Position numbers and translations under genes: made by a program
The notes under the pieces: generated by a model
Seen by the model: only the letters and a program-made list of their open reading frames with translations
What the model was told of the DNA's origin: nothing
Databases searched by the model: none
Assembly: GCF_026343335.1 (NCBI RefSeq)
Contig: NZ_JAPELX010000003.1
Coordinates: forward strand, 1 to 55,672
DNA length: 55,672 bases
Reading direction: 5' to 3'
From: Streptomyces sp. NBC_00078
GTDB taxonomy: Bacteria > Actinomycetota > Actinomycetes > Streptomycetales > Streptomycetaceae
Shown: in pieces, positions 16,578 to 24,130 of the stretch
Layout: every line of letters begins with the position of its first letter
Position numbering within the stretch: position 1 is the first letter of the stretch

Positions 16578-17138
16578 TCAGTGAGCGGGCAGGGCGGCGA
16601 GGGCCGTCTCCCACGGGTAGGCGTCGAGGTCGCCGTGTCGGGGTCGGTGGGGTACGAACCCGCCGGCGGCCTCCTCGTGCCCGTCGTCGAGGAGGACGGT
16701 CACCCCGGCCGCGCGCAGCTCGGCGACGCTACGCGTGACGGCGGGGTGTTTGCCCTGGGCGTCGTTCCAGTGCGGAAGCGCCACGATGGGCAGGCCGAGG
16801 CCGATTCCTTCCGTGATGAGGCCGAGGGCGAGCGTGTCCGAGATTCCGCCCGCCCACTTGTTCACGGAGTTACTCGTCAGGGGGGCAACGAGGAGGGCGT
16901 CCGGGTCGGGCAGGGCGTCAGGCTGCGAGGGCAACTTGTAGTCGTAGCGCACCGGGTGGCCGGTGAGCTCGCGCAGCTCGGCGAGGTTGCCCTCGGGGTC
17001 CTCGGTGGCCCACCGGTACGCGCTCGGGGTGAGGATGAGGCAGACGTCCCACCCGTCCCGCTGCGCGGCTCGAATAGGGATGGTGAGGCGTCGGGCGGGC
17101 GGGGCGGCGCATGAGATCAGGTACAGGGTTCGTGTCAC
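16578..17138 (-). CDS. Flavoprotein of the PPC-decarboxylase type
   Basis: A 186-residue protein resembling the homo-oligomeric flavin-containing Cys decarboxylase fold (phosphopantothenoylcysteine decarboxylase and lantibiotic flavoproteins). It shows the N-terminal beta-strand entry LYLISCAAPPA and the APLTSNSVNKWAGGISD segment that contacts flavin in the family. The GTG at 17138 overlaps the stop of the XRE/TPR gene as GTGA. This regulator-flavoprotein pair recurs in Streptomyces genomes, to my knowledge, without an assigned substrate. Confidence 0.8.
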   Translation of the reverse strand: MTRTLYLISCAAPPARRLTIPIRAAQRDGWDVCLILTPSAYRWATEDPEGNLAELRELTGHPVRYDYKLPSQPDALPDPDALLVAPLTSNSVNKWAGGISDTLALGLITEGIGLGLPIVALPHWNDAQGKHPAVTRSVAELRAAGVTVLLDDGHEEAAGGFVPHRPRHGDLDAYPWETALAALPAH

Positions 17139-18376
17139 TCGGGCAGTCCACAGCGTGCCGCCAGCGCCCGCAAGCGTCCCTCGGCCTGTCCGGCGCCGAG
17201 GAGCCGCAAATCCTCGACGAGCGCCCGGGTGCGCGGTCGGCACCGGACCTCTTCCTCGGCCTCGCGCTCGGCGTCGAGGAGGGTGTCGACGGCCTCCTCC
17301 CTCTGTCCGGCCTGAGTCAGTCCGCGGGCGAGGTCTCCCAACAGGTGGGCGCGGCGTTCCTTGGGCAGGGCCGCGCGGGCGGGGTTGGGGATGCCCTGTG
17401 CGACGGCGACGGCGTCCGCCCCTTCGGAGAGCTGGACGTGTGCGGCGACGCGGTACAACTTCGTGTTGGTCGGCCCGAAGGCGGTCCACACCGCGTTTCC
17501 GTCGGCGCCGAGCTCCTCGGCGTGCCCGTCGGCCTGGTCGAGGAGGTCGGGCACGGCGCGGGCGGAGGCGGCGGCGCGGGTGTCGTCGGAAGCCGCGGCC
17601 GTCGCCTCGGCCATGGCCGCTTTGAGGTAGAGCATCCCGAGGACGGACAGGCCGTCAGCGCCTCGCGCGCGCAGGTCGCTTTCGAGGCGGCCGGCGGCGG
17701 CCACGGCGAACGCTGCGGCGGCGTGCGTCTGGCCGTGCATGGTCATGGCGTCGGCGAGGTGGCGCGCGGCCGAGGCCATGATGACGGGGTCTTGTGAACG
17801 TTCGGCGGCGGCCACCGCGCGGTGGCCCGACATGAGGGCGAGATCGACGTCCCCGTACTTCACCGCCGCACCCTCGGTGAGTTCGAGCGTCAGGGAGAGG
17901 TACCGGAAGGCGCCGAGCTGGGCCTCGCCGGTATGGCGGGCGGCGGCCCGGTTGGCGTCGATCAGGAGCTCGGGGACGAGGCGGCCGAGGGATGCGAAGT
18001 GTCCCGCTTGGAAGGCCACGCGGGCGTGGACGAGGCGGCGCTCCAGGACCTCGACCGGAAGGGGTTCGACGGCGGACTCGTCGGCGGTGCCGGTGAGCAT
18101 GTCGTGGCGCAGCAGCGCGGTACGGATCGCGTCGAGCTCGACCCCGTCAATGCACTGCGTACCGGGGGCGTCGGCGAGTAAGGACGTGACGGGGATACTC
18201 AGGGCGCGGGCGGCGGACTCCAGCACGGACAAGCGCGGGTCGGCCTGTCGCTCTCCGCTTTCGAGGGACTGGACGAACCGGCGGGACTTCCCCATCAGGG
18301 CGCCGAGGTCTGCTTGCGTCATGCGTCGGCGGTCGCGCCAATAGGCGATGCGGCGGCCGATTCGCTGTGTGTCCAT
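17135..18376 (-). CDS. XRE regulator with TPR-like C-terminal domain
   Basis: A 413-residue regulator. Residues about 5-70 are an XRE helix-turn-helix (MTQADLGALMGKSRRFVQSLE). The remaining 340 residues are Ala-rich helical repeats of the tetratricopeptide type, a common layout for Streptomyces signal-sensing regulators. It is divergent from the 18457 gene, and a perfect palindrome, GCACACA-CTC-TGTGTGC, lies 30 bases upstream of its ATG. The same palindrome occurs before the 19130 gene, so self-control and control of both plus-strand units is likely. Confidence 0.8.
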   Translation of the reverse strand: MDTQRIGRRIAYWRDRRRMTQADLGALMGKSRRFVQSLESGERQADPRLSVLESAARALSIPVTSLLADAPGTQCIDGVELDAIRTALLRHDMLTGTADESAVEPLPVEVLERRLVHARVAFQAGHFASLGRLVPELLIDANRAAARHTGEAQLGAFRYLSLTLELTEGAAVKYGDVDLALMSGHRAVAAAERSQDPVIMASAARHLADAMTMHGQTHAAAAFAVAAAGRLESDLRARGADGLSVLGMLYLKAAMAEATAAASDDTRAAASARAVPDLLDQADGHAEELGADGNAVWTAFGPTNTKLYRVAAHVQLSEGADAVAVAQGIPNPARAALPKERRAHLLGDLARGLTQAGQREEAVDTLLDAEREAEEEVRCRPRTRALVEDLRLLGAGQAEGRLRALAARCGLPE

Positions 18377-18405
18377 GGCGATTGCTCCGGGCCGGACGAG
18401 TCAGT

Positions 18406-18422
18406 GCACACACTCTGTGTGC
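18406..18422. promoter_or_regulatory. Operator palindrome between divergent genes
   Basis: GCACACA-CTC-TGTGTGC, a perfect 7-bp inverted repeat with 3-base spacer between the XRE/TPR gene and the 18457 gene. It is matched by 19079-19095. Confidence 0.7.
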
Positions 18423-18456
18423 CTACCCTCCGTTGTACTCGCTTTACGGTCGGTTT

Positions 18457-18924
18457 ATGGCCGAGTCCGGAATCCCCCCCTGTACGTGGGCGCCCTTGCT
18501 GGAGCCCGACGCCGACACGGTCGACCGGCTGCGCTACGCCGGTCGGTCGTCCGAGGAGCTCGTCGCCTGCGGCGAGGAGTGGGACGCGGTGGCAATCGCG
18601 CCGCTCTCGCGCGGCCTTGCCGCTCTCGACACTCTCGACGTCACCCCGGAAGATCGTTTCCCGGTGATCGCCGACTATCACCGCCAGGAGCTCATCGTCC
18701 TGGTGCCCGCCGGCACCGCGACCGACGGCGAGGAGATCCAGGGCGTGCGCGCTCTCGGGCGGGGCGCGTTCCTCATGGTTCCCCGGGGCGAGCTGGGGAC
18801 GCACAACGCCGCTTGGCTGAGTGCCCCAACTCGGTTCGGTAAGCGCTACCTTGGGGCGGCGGCGCTGCGTGCCGCCGTGAAGACTGCCGACGAGGCGCGG
18901 GCAGACGGCCGCGCCTTGTGTTGA
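18457..18924 (+). CDS. Hypothetical protein in the XRE/TPR regulon
   Basis: A 155-residue soluble protein of unknown family. The ATG at 18457 is preceded by TTACGGTC five bases upstream rather than a Shine-Dalgarno sequence, so the transcript may be leaderless or nearly so. The 19130 gene has the same TTACGGTC-N5-ATGG arrangement. It is controlled from the operator at 18406-18422 if that palindrome is bound by the divergent regulator. Two strong hairpins follow it. Confidence 0.7.
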   Translation: MAESGIPPCTWAPLLEPDADTVDRLRYAGRSSEELVACGEEWDAVAIAPLSRGLAALDTLDVTPEDRFPVIADYHRQELIVLVPAGTATDGEEIQGVRALGRGAFLMVPRGELGTHNAAWLSAPTRFGKRYLGAAALRAAVKTADEARADGRALC

Positions 18925-18926
18925 CC

Positions 18927-18964
18927 CCGTGAGCGGCCCCTCCCCCCGTGGGGGCCGTTCACGG
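18927..18964 (+). terminator. Terminator
   Basis: Stem CCGTGAGCGGCCCC pairing with GGGGCCGTTCACGG (one G-T pair), just after the 18457 gene. Confidence 0.75.
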
Positions 18965-18969
18965 TCCAG

Positions 18970-19002
18970 GGCCCCCGGAGCTCGCGCCTTGCTCCGGGGG
19001 CC
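18970..19002 (+). terminator. Second tandem terminator
   Basis: Stem GGCCCCCGGAGC with a 9-base loop, eight bases after the first hairpin. Confidence 0.65.
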
Positions 19003-19033
19003 TCCTCATGCCTACCTGCGGTTATGCGCGTTA

Positions 19034-19059
19034 CTCATGCTTTGTGAGCTGGGGACATA
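19034..19059. promoter_or_regulatory. TGTGASCTG motif upstream of the 19130 operon
   Basis: CTCATGCTTTGTGAGC followed by TGGGGACATA. It matches 11929-11954 at nearly every position and lies 20 bases before the operator palindrome at 19079. Confidence 0.5.
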
Positions 19060-19078
19060 TGAGGGACGGGCGGAGGAG

Positions 19079-19095
19079 GCACACACACTGTGTGC
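19079..19095. promoter_or_regulatory. Operator palindrome of the 19130 operon
   Basis: GCACACA-CAC-TGTGTGC, identical in half-sites and spacing to 18406-18422, and placed similarly before TTACGGTC-N5-ATGG. Confidence 0.7.
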
Positions 19096-19129
19096 CCGTC
19101 CCGGCCGCCACCGGCCTTACGGTCCGGAC

Positions 19130-19570
19130 ATGGCGCACACCACACACCAAAGCCCACCATCCGAACCACCCGCCGGCGGACATCTGCCCGCCGCCCGCCG
19201 CCCGTTCGAGGGGGCCGTCGAAGCGGTCCGCGTTGACACTGCCCCCCTGTTCGCTCACGACCTCGTCCGCAGCCTCGACGAGGCGAGCGAAGTCGTGGCG
19301 GGCCTCGACCTAAGCGGCGCGAGCGACGTCTCCGTGAGCGCGCTCACCGCCCTGGTGTGCACCGGGGCGACGCCCTCGGCAGCACTGGACGCGGCGGCCG
19401 AGACGCTGCGGCGGGCTCCCACCCTCGAACCGCACTCCCTCGCGCTCGCCCGGGTGCCCGGCGCGCGCGAGGGGGTGTGGGAGTGGAACATCACCATGAC
19501 GGTGAGCTCCCGCGACCCCATGACCGGCGAGTACGGCGGCCTCGCTCATCACGCCGACCGGCCGCGATGA
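19130..19570 (+). CDS. Hypothetical protein, first of a three-gene operon
   Basis: A 146-residue protein of unknown family with an Ala-rich helical centre (residues about 50-110). The ATG at 19130 follows the same promoter-like layout as the 18457 gene. The stop overlaps the next ATG as ATGA. Coregulation with the XRE/TPR-flavoprotein locus is suggested by the shared palindrome. Confidence 0.65.
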   Translation: MAHTTHQSPPSEPPAGGHLPAARRPFEGAVEAVRVDTAPLFAHDLVRSLDEASEVVAGLDLSGASDVSVSALTALVCTGATPSAALDAAAETLRRAPTLEPHSLALARVPGAREGVWEWNITMTVSSRDPMTGEYGGLAHHADRPR

Positions 19571-19806
19571 GGGCCGCGTACCGGTTCCGGGCCTACAACT
19601 TCACCGCGGATCAGTCGACGTTGCCGACGTATCAGGCCGTGTGCGTGACGGGCGACGATGCCGACTGCGGGGCGGACTCGGGCCCCCAGGAGTCCGAGGA
19701 GAACCTCAACCGTTGGATGGCCGAACACTCGCGGGACACGGCGCACGCGACGTTCCGGCGGGCCCAGTGGTCCTATGTCGAGGTGCAACCGGGGGCATGG
19801 CGATGA
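19567..19806 (+). CDS. Small DUF7848-like protein
   Basis: A 79-residue protein beginning MRAAYRFRAYNF, with two Cys (VCVTGDDADC) and an aromatic C-terminus. It resembles the short DUF7848 proteins common next to XRE regulators in Streptomyces; this assignment is from memory and is tentative. It is coupled by ATGA overlaps to the genes on both sides. Confidence 0.65.
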   Translation: MRAAYRFRAYNFTADQSTLPTYQAVCVTGDDADCGADSGPQESEENLNRWMAEHSRDTAHATFRRAQWSYVEVQPGAWR

Positions 19807-19934
19807 GCAGCGATGACCGGCAACGACTGTGGGAGCGCGCCGAGCGGCTCCGTCTGGCCGTCGACACCGTACGAGCCACTCGGCAGGCGATAGCGCGGAG
19901 CAAGGCGGCACCCGCCCGCCCGGGGGCGACTTAG
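19803..19934 (+). CDS. Very small basic protein
   Basis: A 43-residue basic, helical product (MSSDDRQRLWERAER...). Its ATG overlaps the preceding stop as ATGA; another ATG two codons upstream is possible. The overlap chain and the terminator 24 bases later support it as the third gene of the operon, but its size keeps confidence moderate. Confidence 0.5.
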   Translation: MSSDDRQRLWERAERLRLAVDTVRATRQAIARSKAAPARPGAT

Positions 19935-19957
19935 CCCGCCCCGCTCCCCCAACTCAC

Positions 19958-19990
19958 AAGCGCCCGGCCGCAGTTGACGGCCGGGCGCTT
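19958..19990. terminator. Terminator between convergent units
   Basis: Stem AAGCGCCCGGCCG pairing with CGGCCGGGCGCTT, between the 19803 gene and the minus-strand gene ending at 20003. Confidence 0.8.
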
Positions 19991-20002
19991 CGCTGTCTCC
20001 GC

Positions 20003-20545
20003 TCACGCCTCTGGGCGCGGCACCTGTTGTTCCGGCCGCTCGCGGAGCGGGTACAAGGGCGTCTCGCCGACCAACCCCGGAACGCGGTCGACGCGGTCAA
20101 TCAGGCACGGCCGGTGATGGTTCCTCGCCCACCGGATCGCGTCCCGCTTGAACGACTCCCGGCGCAGGAGGCCGCCCTCCTCCGGGTTCCAGACGAGCCA
20201 GTCGCGCCGTCCGCCCTGGTGCGTGCGCCACAGGGCGAACAGAACGACGGCGCCGACGGCCTCGACCCCGGCCAGTGGCAGCAGTAGCAGGCGTGCCGGC
20301 GGTTGGACCTGGGCCAGGAGGAGGGCGAGGACGGTACCGGTGCCCCAGGCGATCCAATACGCGTACGGCTGTCCCGCGACGGTTCGCCGGTACGTCATGA
20401 GGGCGCCGACGAGCAACCCGGCCGCCAGGAGCGCGGCCCATGTCTGTCCGGTGCCGACGGTCAGCAGCGCGCACGCGGTGCCGGCGGCGAGCAACTGCGC
20501 GGCCGTCCTCCGGTCCTTCGCGGTCTGGCCTTGCGTGTTCGTCAT
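20003..20545 (-). CDS. Hypothetical membrane protein
   Basis: A 180-residue protein with about four hydrophobic helices between residues 18 and 110, then a charged cytoplasmic C-terminus of about 70 residues. The ATG at 20545 has AAGGGGGAA upstream. Terminators on both sides make it monocistronic. No family is recognised; small polytopic proteins of this kind are frequent among Spd-like spread genes, but there is no direct sign of that here. Confidence 0.65.
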   Translation of the reverse strand: MTNTQGQTAKDRRTAAQLLAAGTACALLTVGTGQTWAALLAAGLLVGALMTYRRTVAGQPYAYWIAWGTGTVLALLLAQVQPPARLLLLPLAGVEAVGAVVLFALWRTHQGGRRDWLVWNPEEGGLLRRESFKRDAIRWARNHHRPCLIDRVDRVPGLVGETPLYPLRERPEQQVPRPEA

Positions 20546-20594
20546 CCGTTCCCCCTTGCCCTGGTGAGCACAGCCTCGCACGCTGCGGACAGGC

Positions 20595-20627
20595 GAACGC
20601 CCGGCCGTCGGTGACGGCCGGGCGTTC
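20595..20627 (-). terminator. Terminator of the deoxyribosyltransferase-HIT operon
   Basis: Stem GAACGCCCGGCCGTC with its complement, 20 bases after the stop at 20648. Confidence 0.8.
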
Positions 20628-20647
20628 CTGTCAGCTGATAGCCGGTC

Positions 20648-21169
20648 CTACCTCTCGGCGACGGGCCGGGCCTCCTCCTTCGCCCTGACGAGGTCGAGGG
20701 CGGCGGCCACGGTGTCGGTGAGCGTGTCTCGTACCGGCACACCGTGACGGCGGGCGACGTAGATCAAATACCGGTTGCGCTCAGGGTTGGGGCAGTCAGG
20801 CGGGCAGCCGAGGACGGCCCGGCCTGTGGCCACGTCGAGACCGAACTCGACGTTGGTCGTGAAGCCGGGTAAGCCGCCGTTGAGGTCCCGGGGAATCCAG
20901 AACAGGACGGCGTCGGCGGCGGCGCGCGCTTCCGTCTCCCAGTCGACTTGATCGTCATAGTGCGCGGCCCGCTTGCCGCCCCGGGATTCCGGGCTCAGGA
21001 CGGTGAGCGTCTGCTCGCCGGTCCACTGGGCGGCAAGCGCCTCGACGGCGGACGGCCGCCAGGAGGGGACGGGACCGCCGAGGACGGGCGTCGGTCCGGC
21101 GAGAAAGACGCTCGGGCTGGACGGCGAGGGGATGGACTCTCGGGCCCACACCACGGTTACGGCGGTCAC
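20648..21169 (-). CDS. Nucleoside 2-deoxyribosyltransferase-like protein
   Basis: A 173-residue enzyme-like protein. It shows the family markers VFLAGPTP at the start, the VDWETEARAAADAVLFWIPR block and TTNVEFGLD, where the Glu is the expected catalytic nucleophile position. Members exchange bases between deoxynucleosides or hydrolyse nucleotides; phage and plasmid versions with uncertain substrate are common. The GTG at 21169 overlaps the HIT-gene stop as GTGA, tying it to another nucleotide-active protein. Confidence 0.8.
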   Translation of the reverse strand: MTAVTVVWARESIPSPSSPSVFLAGPTPVLGGPVPSWRPSAVEALAAQWTGEQTLTVLSPESRGGKRAAHYDDQVDWETEARAAADAVLFWIPRDLNGGLPGFTTNVEFGLDVATGRAVLGCPPDCPNPERNRYLIYVARRHGVPVRDTLTDTVAAALDLVRAKEEARPVAER

Positions 21170-22224
21170 TGGTGGCCCCCGTCCCGGTGGCCGGTGTGCT
21201 GGGGCGTCCACGGCAGGGGCAGGCCGTCCCCGGCGGTGCGCGGGACGAGGTGAATGTGAAGGTGGAACACGGTCTGCGTGGCGTATTCGCCAACCGAGGT
21301 GATCAGGTTGAGGTCACAGTCCAGTTCGGCGCCGAGCTCGCAGGCCCGCGTCATGGTGGCGCCGGACACGGTCGGGTCTTCCACGGCGTCGGCGACGTGC
21401 CGGCGCGGGATGACGAGGACGTGTCCCTCGTTGACTCCCCCCGAGCGGGGGCGGATCGCGAACGCGTCGTCCCACTCGCGCACCATCACGGCCGGTGCCG
21501 CACCCGCCGCGATGCGGCAGAAGGGGCAGGCCGCGGCGAGCTCGGCCTCGGCGGCGGCGAGGCTCTCCGCGGCCCCCTCGACCCCGGCCTCGGCGAGCGG
21601 GCCGAACACCGCGATACGGCGGCGGTGGTAGGTGATGAGCTCGGCGGGGTCAACCGGCGGCGGAACCGGGCGGCGGCCCTCGGTGTACGGGGCGAGCTCC
21701 CTACGGACGGCCGCGAACTCGCGCAGGTTGGTTCCGTGTTCCTTGAGGTAGTCGTGCCGGGCGACGAGCTCCTCGTACGCGGTGCGGTGGCTGGTGGCGA
21801 CGAGGAGCCGGTCCGCCTCGCGCTGGAGCTCGGCGAGGTCCCGGAGCTGCGCGAGGCCGAGGTCCGTCTCGGTGCTCGCCGTGTCCGGTGCTCCCGGCGC
21901 CGTCGCGTCGGCGGGGTGGTTCTTCCCGGTGCGGAACATGGTCTTGGATTCTCCCTCTGCGATGGTGCCGGCGGTGGCGCAAGCAGCGCGGCCCTTGCCG
22001 GTGATGCGGAAGTAGTGCGGGTGTCCTCGGTGGATGTGATCGGGGTCCGGCGCCCCCTGCACGTGGCCGCAATCGTCGATTGAATCGGCGTACCCAAGGG
22101 TTTCGAGCGCGATCTCGTCGGCCTTCGAAACGCTGCGGGCGTCGATGCTTCCCCGGGGGTGCGCGACGGCCAGTCGCAGCGCGGTTAGGCGCCTCTCGGT
22201 GAGGCGCGGCACCGGGTCAGTCAC
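21166..22224 (-). CDS. HIT-family nucleotide hydrolase with N-terminal extension
   Basis: A 352-residue protein. The C-terminal 120 residues are a HIT domain: CPFCRIAAG entry, RHVAD, and the histidine triad HLHIHLVPR near residue 325. HIT enzymes cleave nucleotide conjugates. The first 230 residues are unusual for the family: a winged-helix-like segment (about 1-90) followed by a helical coiled region. The GTG at 22224 overlaps the DUF3307-like gene by eight bases. The long extension may add DNA or partner binding. Confidence 0.8.
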   Translation of the reverse strand: MTDPVPRLTERRLTALRLAVAHPRGSIDARSVSKADEIALETLGYADSIDDCGHVQGAPDPDHIHRGHPHYFRITGKGRAACATAGTIAEGESKTMFRTGKNHPADATAPGAPDTASTETDLGLAQLRDLAELQREADRLLVATSHRTAYEELVARHDYLKEHGTNLREFAAVRRELAPYTEGRRPVPPPVDPAELITYHRRRIAVFGPLAEAGVEGAAESLAAAEAELAAACPFCRIAAGAAPAVMVREWDDAFAIRPRSGGVNEGHVLVIPRRHVADAVEDPTVSGATMTRACELGAELDCDLNLITSVGEYATQTVFHLHIHLVPRTAGDGLPLPWTPQHTGHRDGGHQ

Positions 22225-22639
22225 GGACGGCGAGGTACGCGGCGAATCCCTCGACGAGGTGGTGTGTCGCCTGGTCAAGCAAGTACGCCCCGCCGAGGGG
22301 CCCGCCGAGCTCGTAGAAGTTGCCCTTGCCGGTGGCCTCGGCCGCCTTGCGGACCGGCCAACGGCGATCAATCAGGTAGTGCGTCGCGCCGGACAGGACG
22401 AGCGCGGCGGCCATGTTCCGGGGGCGCAGACCGAGGCCGAGGGCCCGGTTTCCGATGATGAGCGCGGCGGCCTGAGTGGCGGTGTACGAGGCCACGTGTC
22501 CGGCGAGCGCGAGGTGTCCCTCGGCGCCCGGCTTGGCCTTGTGCTGCGCCTGGTGGTCGCTCTGTACCCAGTGGTCGGCGACGTCGGCCGCCACGCGCAG
22601 GAGGGCGTACACGGCGGGGTACGAGGTGCGGCGGTTCAT
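22217..22639 (-). CDS. DUF3307-like membrane protein
   Basis: A 140-residue protein with hydrophobic helices and the pattern AADVADHWVQSDHQAQHKA, then a GHVASYT block, resembling DUF3307 proteins. Function is not known. It is the first gene of an operon with the HIT and deoxyribosyltransferase-like genes, by overlap and shared direction. Confidence 0.65.
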   Translation of the reverse strand: MNRRTSYPAVYALLRVAADVADHWVQSDHQAQHKAKPGAEGHLALAGHVASYTATQAAALIIGNRALGLGLRPRNMAAALVLSGATHYLIDRRWPVRKAAEATGKGNFYELGGPLGGAYLLDQATHHLVEGFAAYLAVRD

Positions 22640-22662
22640 GATCTGTCGGTTCCTTCCGTGGG

Positions 22663-22688
22663 GCCGGGGCCTCGACCGAGGCCCCGGC
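22663..22688 (-). terminator. Terminator of the NUDIX gene
   Basis: Stem GCCGGGGCCTCG with its complement. Near-identical stems recur at 23854, 24094 and 25709, a local terminator family. Confidence 0.75.
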
Positions 22689-22720
22689 GAGACTGCGGGG
22701 CGTGATCTGTGTGCGCGCTC

Positions 22721-23389
22721 CTACTCGGCGACGTGGTCCAAGGCGCGCTGTAGCAGGGGGCGGTGCGCGGCGTAGAGGCGCCGTCCGGCGGCGGTGATCG
22801 CGGCGTCGAGCTGGTCGAGGGAACCGAAGGGCCACCATGTGGCTTCGAGGGCGTCGTCGGCGCCGACGGCGGGCACCGTGGCGGGCAACAGGTAGAGCGC
22901 ACTGGTGGACGCGACCCAGGCGTTATCGCTGTTGCGCCAGTCGTCTACGAGGTGCCGGCCGAGGATGATCGGGCGGCGGTCGGAAAGGTCGACGCCGGTT
23001 TCCTCGCGCAGCTCGCGGACCAGGGCGGCGGGCGCGGTCTCGCCCGGGTCGACCATTCCGCCGGGGATGGCTTCCTCTTCGATGTCGTCCCGGGTGATCA
23101 GCAGTACCCGCCGCCCGTGGCCACTGCCCGCGATCACGATGGGGTCGGCGGCGGCGTTCTCCCCCCAGCGGCCGAGGGCGCGGCCGGTGCGACCGGTGCG
23201 GCCGTGAGGGTGCAGCGGCCAACCGCGGTGGTCGAGCTCAAACGGAAAGAGCGCGGACGCCCGGCGGCGGTCCCAGTCGTGCACGTCGGTCGGTGTGGGT
23301 GCGGCCTCTGCCCAGTCGGGCACGTAGCGGGCCAGAGCGGACGGCCGCAGCTCGGGCGGCGTGATGTCCACAGGTGCGTATTCGCTCAT
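22721..23389 (-). CDS. NUDIX hydrolase
   Basis: A 222-residue protein with a complete NUDIX box, GGMVDPGETAPAALVRELREETG split across about residues 107-129 (G...E...REL.EE.G). The N-terminal 70 residues and the position of the box resemble ADP-ribose pyrophosphatase-type enzymes. It cleaves nucleoside diphosphate conjugates in the family; the substrate here is unknown. The ATG at 23389 follows a weak purine-rich site. It adds to the nucleotide-active genes just to its left. Confidence 0.85.
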   Translation of the reverse strand: MSEYAPVDITPPELRPSALARYVPDWAEAAPTPTDVHDWDRRRASALFPFELDHRGWPLHPHGRTGRTGRALGRWGENAAADPIVIAGSGHGRRVLLITRDDIEEEAIPGGMVDPGETAPAALVRELREETGVDLSDRRPIILGRHLVDDWRNSDNAWVASTSALYLLPATVPAVGADDALEATWWPFGSLDQLDAAITAAGRRLYAAHRPLLQRALDHVAE

Positions 23390-23425
23390 GGTTCCTCGTC
23401 TCCTGATGGGTTCCGGAAGGGGCGT

Positions 23426-23833
23426 CTACGGCTTGGCGGTGCAGTCGTGCGCGGCCGGGTCGGAGACGTGCGCCTCGAACGCGGCGGCCTCGTACGGCGT
23501 CCAGCGCCGGGCGGTGATGCGGGTCTCGCAGTCCTCGCAGGACCAGGAGCGGGGGCCGTGGACCAGTCCGTACGTACGTCGGTGGGCGCGGTCGGTGAGG
23601 TCGGTCACCGTGCGGTCGACGGCGGCGAGCGTCAGGACGGCGGCGAGGGCGAGGCAGGCGACGCGGGCGGGGCCGGTCACGCCGGGGCCGAGGAGCGAAT
23701 CGGCGGCCCAGGCCCCGGCGATGGCGCCGGCGGCCGGAACGGCGGCGTGGACCAGGGCGAGGAGGCCGAGGGCGAGGCGGGCGGCCGGTCGGGGGGTTGC
23801 GTGCGTGGCGCGGTTTCGGGTCGAGGTGTTCAT
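23426..23833 (-). CDS. Membrane protein with Cys-rich tail
   Basis: A 135-residue protein with two hydrophobic helices (about 18-45 and 53-72) and a C-terminal CEDCE...H...HDC pattern that could bind zinc. The ATG at 23833 has GGAAGGA upstream. Family unknown. It is one of a run of short genes each followed by the same GGGGCCTCG-type terminator. Confidence 0.65.
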   Translation of the reverse strand: MNTSTRNRATHATPRPAARLALGLLALVHAAVPAAGAIAGAWAADSLLGPGVTGPARVACLALAAVLTLAAVDRTVTDLTDRAHRRTYGLVHGPRSWSCEDCETRITARRWTPYEAAAFEAHVSDPAAHDCTAKP

Positions 23834-23853
23834 GTGGCTGTCCTTCCGGTGTG

Positions 23854-23881
23854 CCGGGGGGCCTCGTTCGAGGCCCCCCGG
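23854..23881 (-). terminator. Hairpin between small genes
   Basis: Stem CCGGGGGGCCTCG with its complement, lying between the 23891-24067 small gene and the 23426-23833 gene start. Confidence 0.65.
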
Positions 23882-23890
23882 GGGGCGGGG

Positions 23891-24067
23891 TCAGTGGCGG
23901 TCGTGGTCCGTGCCGAGCTCGGTAAGGCGTCGGGTCTCGGTCCCCGTGGTGGCGCGGTACCGGATGCGGACGCCGCAACCGGTCTGCCAGCACCGGACGG
24001 TGTTCTTCGCGGTGAAGACGAGGGCGAGCGCGTCGGAGAGGCGGGCGGGGAGCGGCGGCGGGTGCAT
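23891..24067 (-). CDS. 58-residue protein with two cysteines
   Basis: A small gene starting ATG 24067 with GAGGAG ten bases upstream and ending TGA 23891. The product is MHPPPLPARLSDALALVF followed by TAKNTVRCWQTGCGVRIR and a polar tail. RCWQTGC gives a Cys-x4-Cys pair. A good ribosome site, clear ends and its place between two members of the local terminator family support it. Function unknown. Confidence 0.65.
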   Translation of the reverse strand: MHPPPLPARLSDALALVFTAKNTVRCWQTGCGVRIRYRATTGTETRRLTELGTDHDRH

Positions 24068-24093
24068 GGGGTGTTCTCCTCGGTTTGGGGCAG

Positions 24094-24119
24094 GCCGGGG
24101 CCTCGGGTGAGGCCCCGGC
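24094..24119 (-). terminator. Terminator of the 24131-25300 gene
   Basis: Stem GCCGGGGCCTC with loop GGGT, 12 bases past the stop. Confidence 0.75.
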
Positions 24120-24130
24120 GGGCGGTGTGG

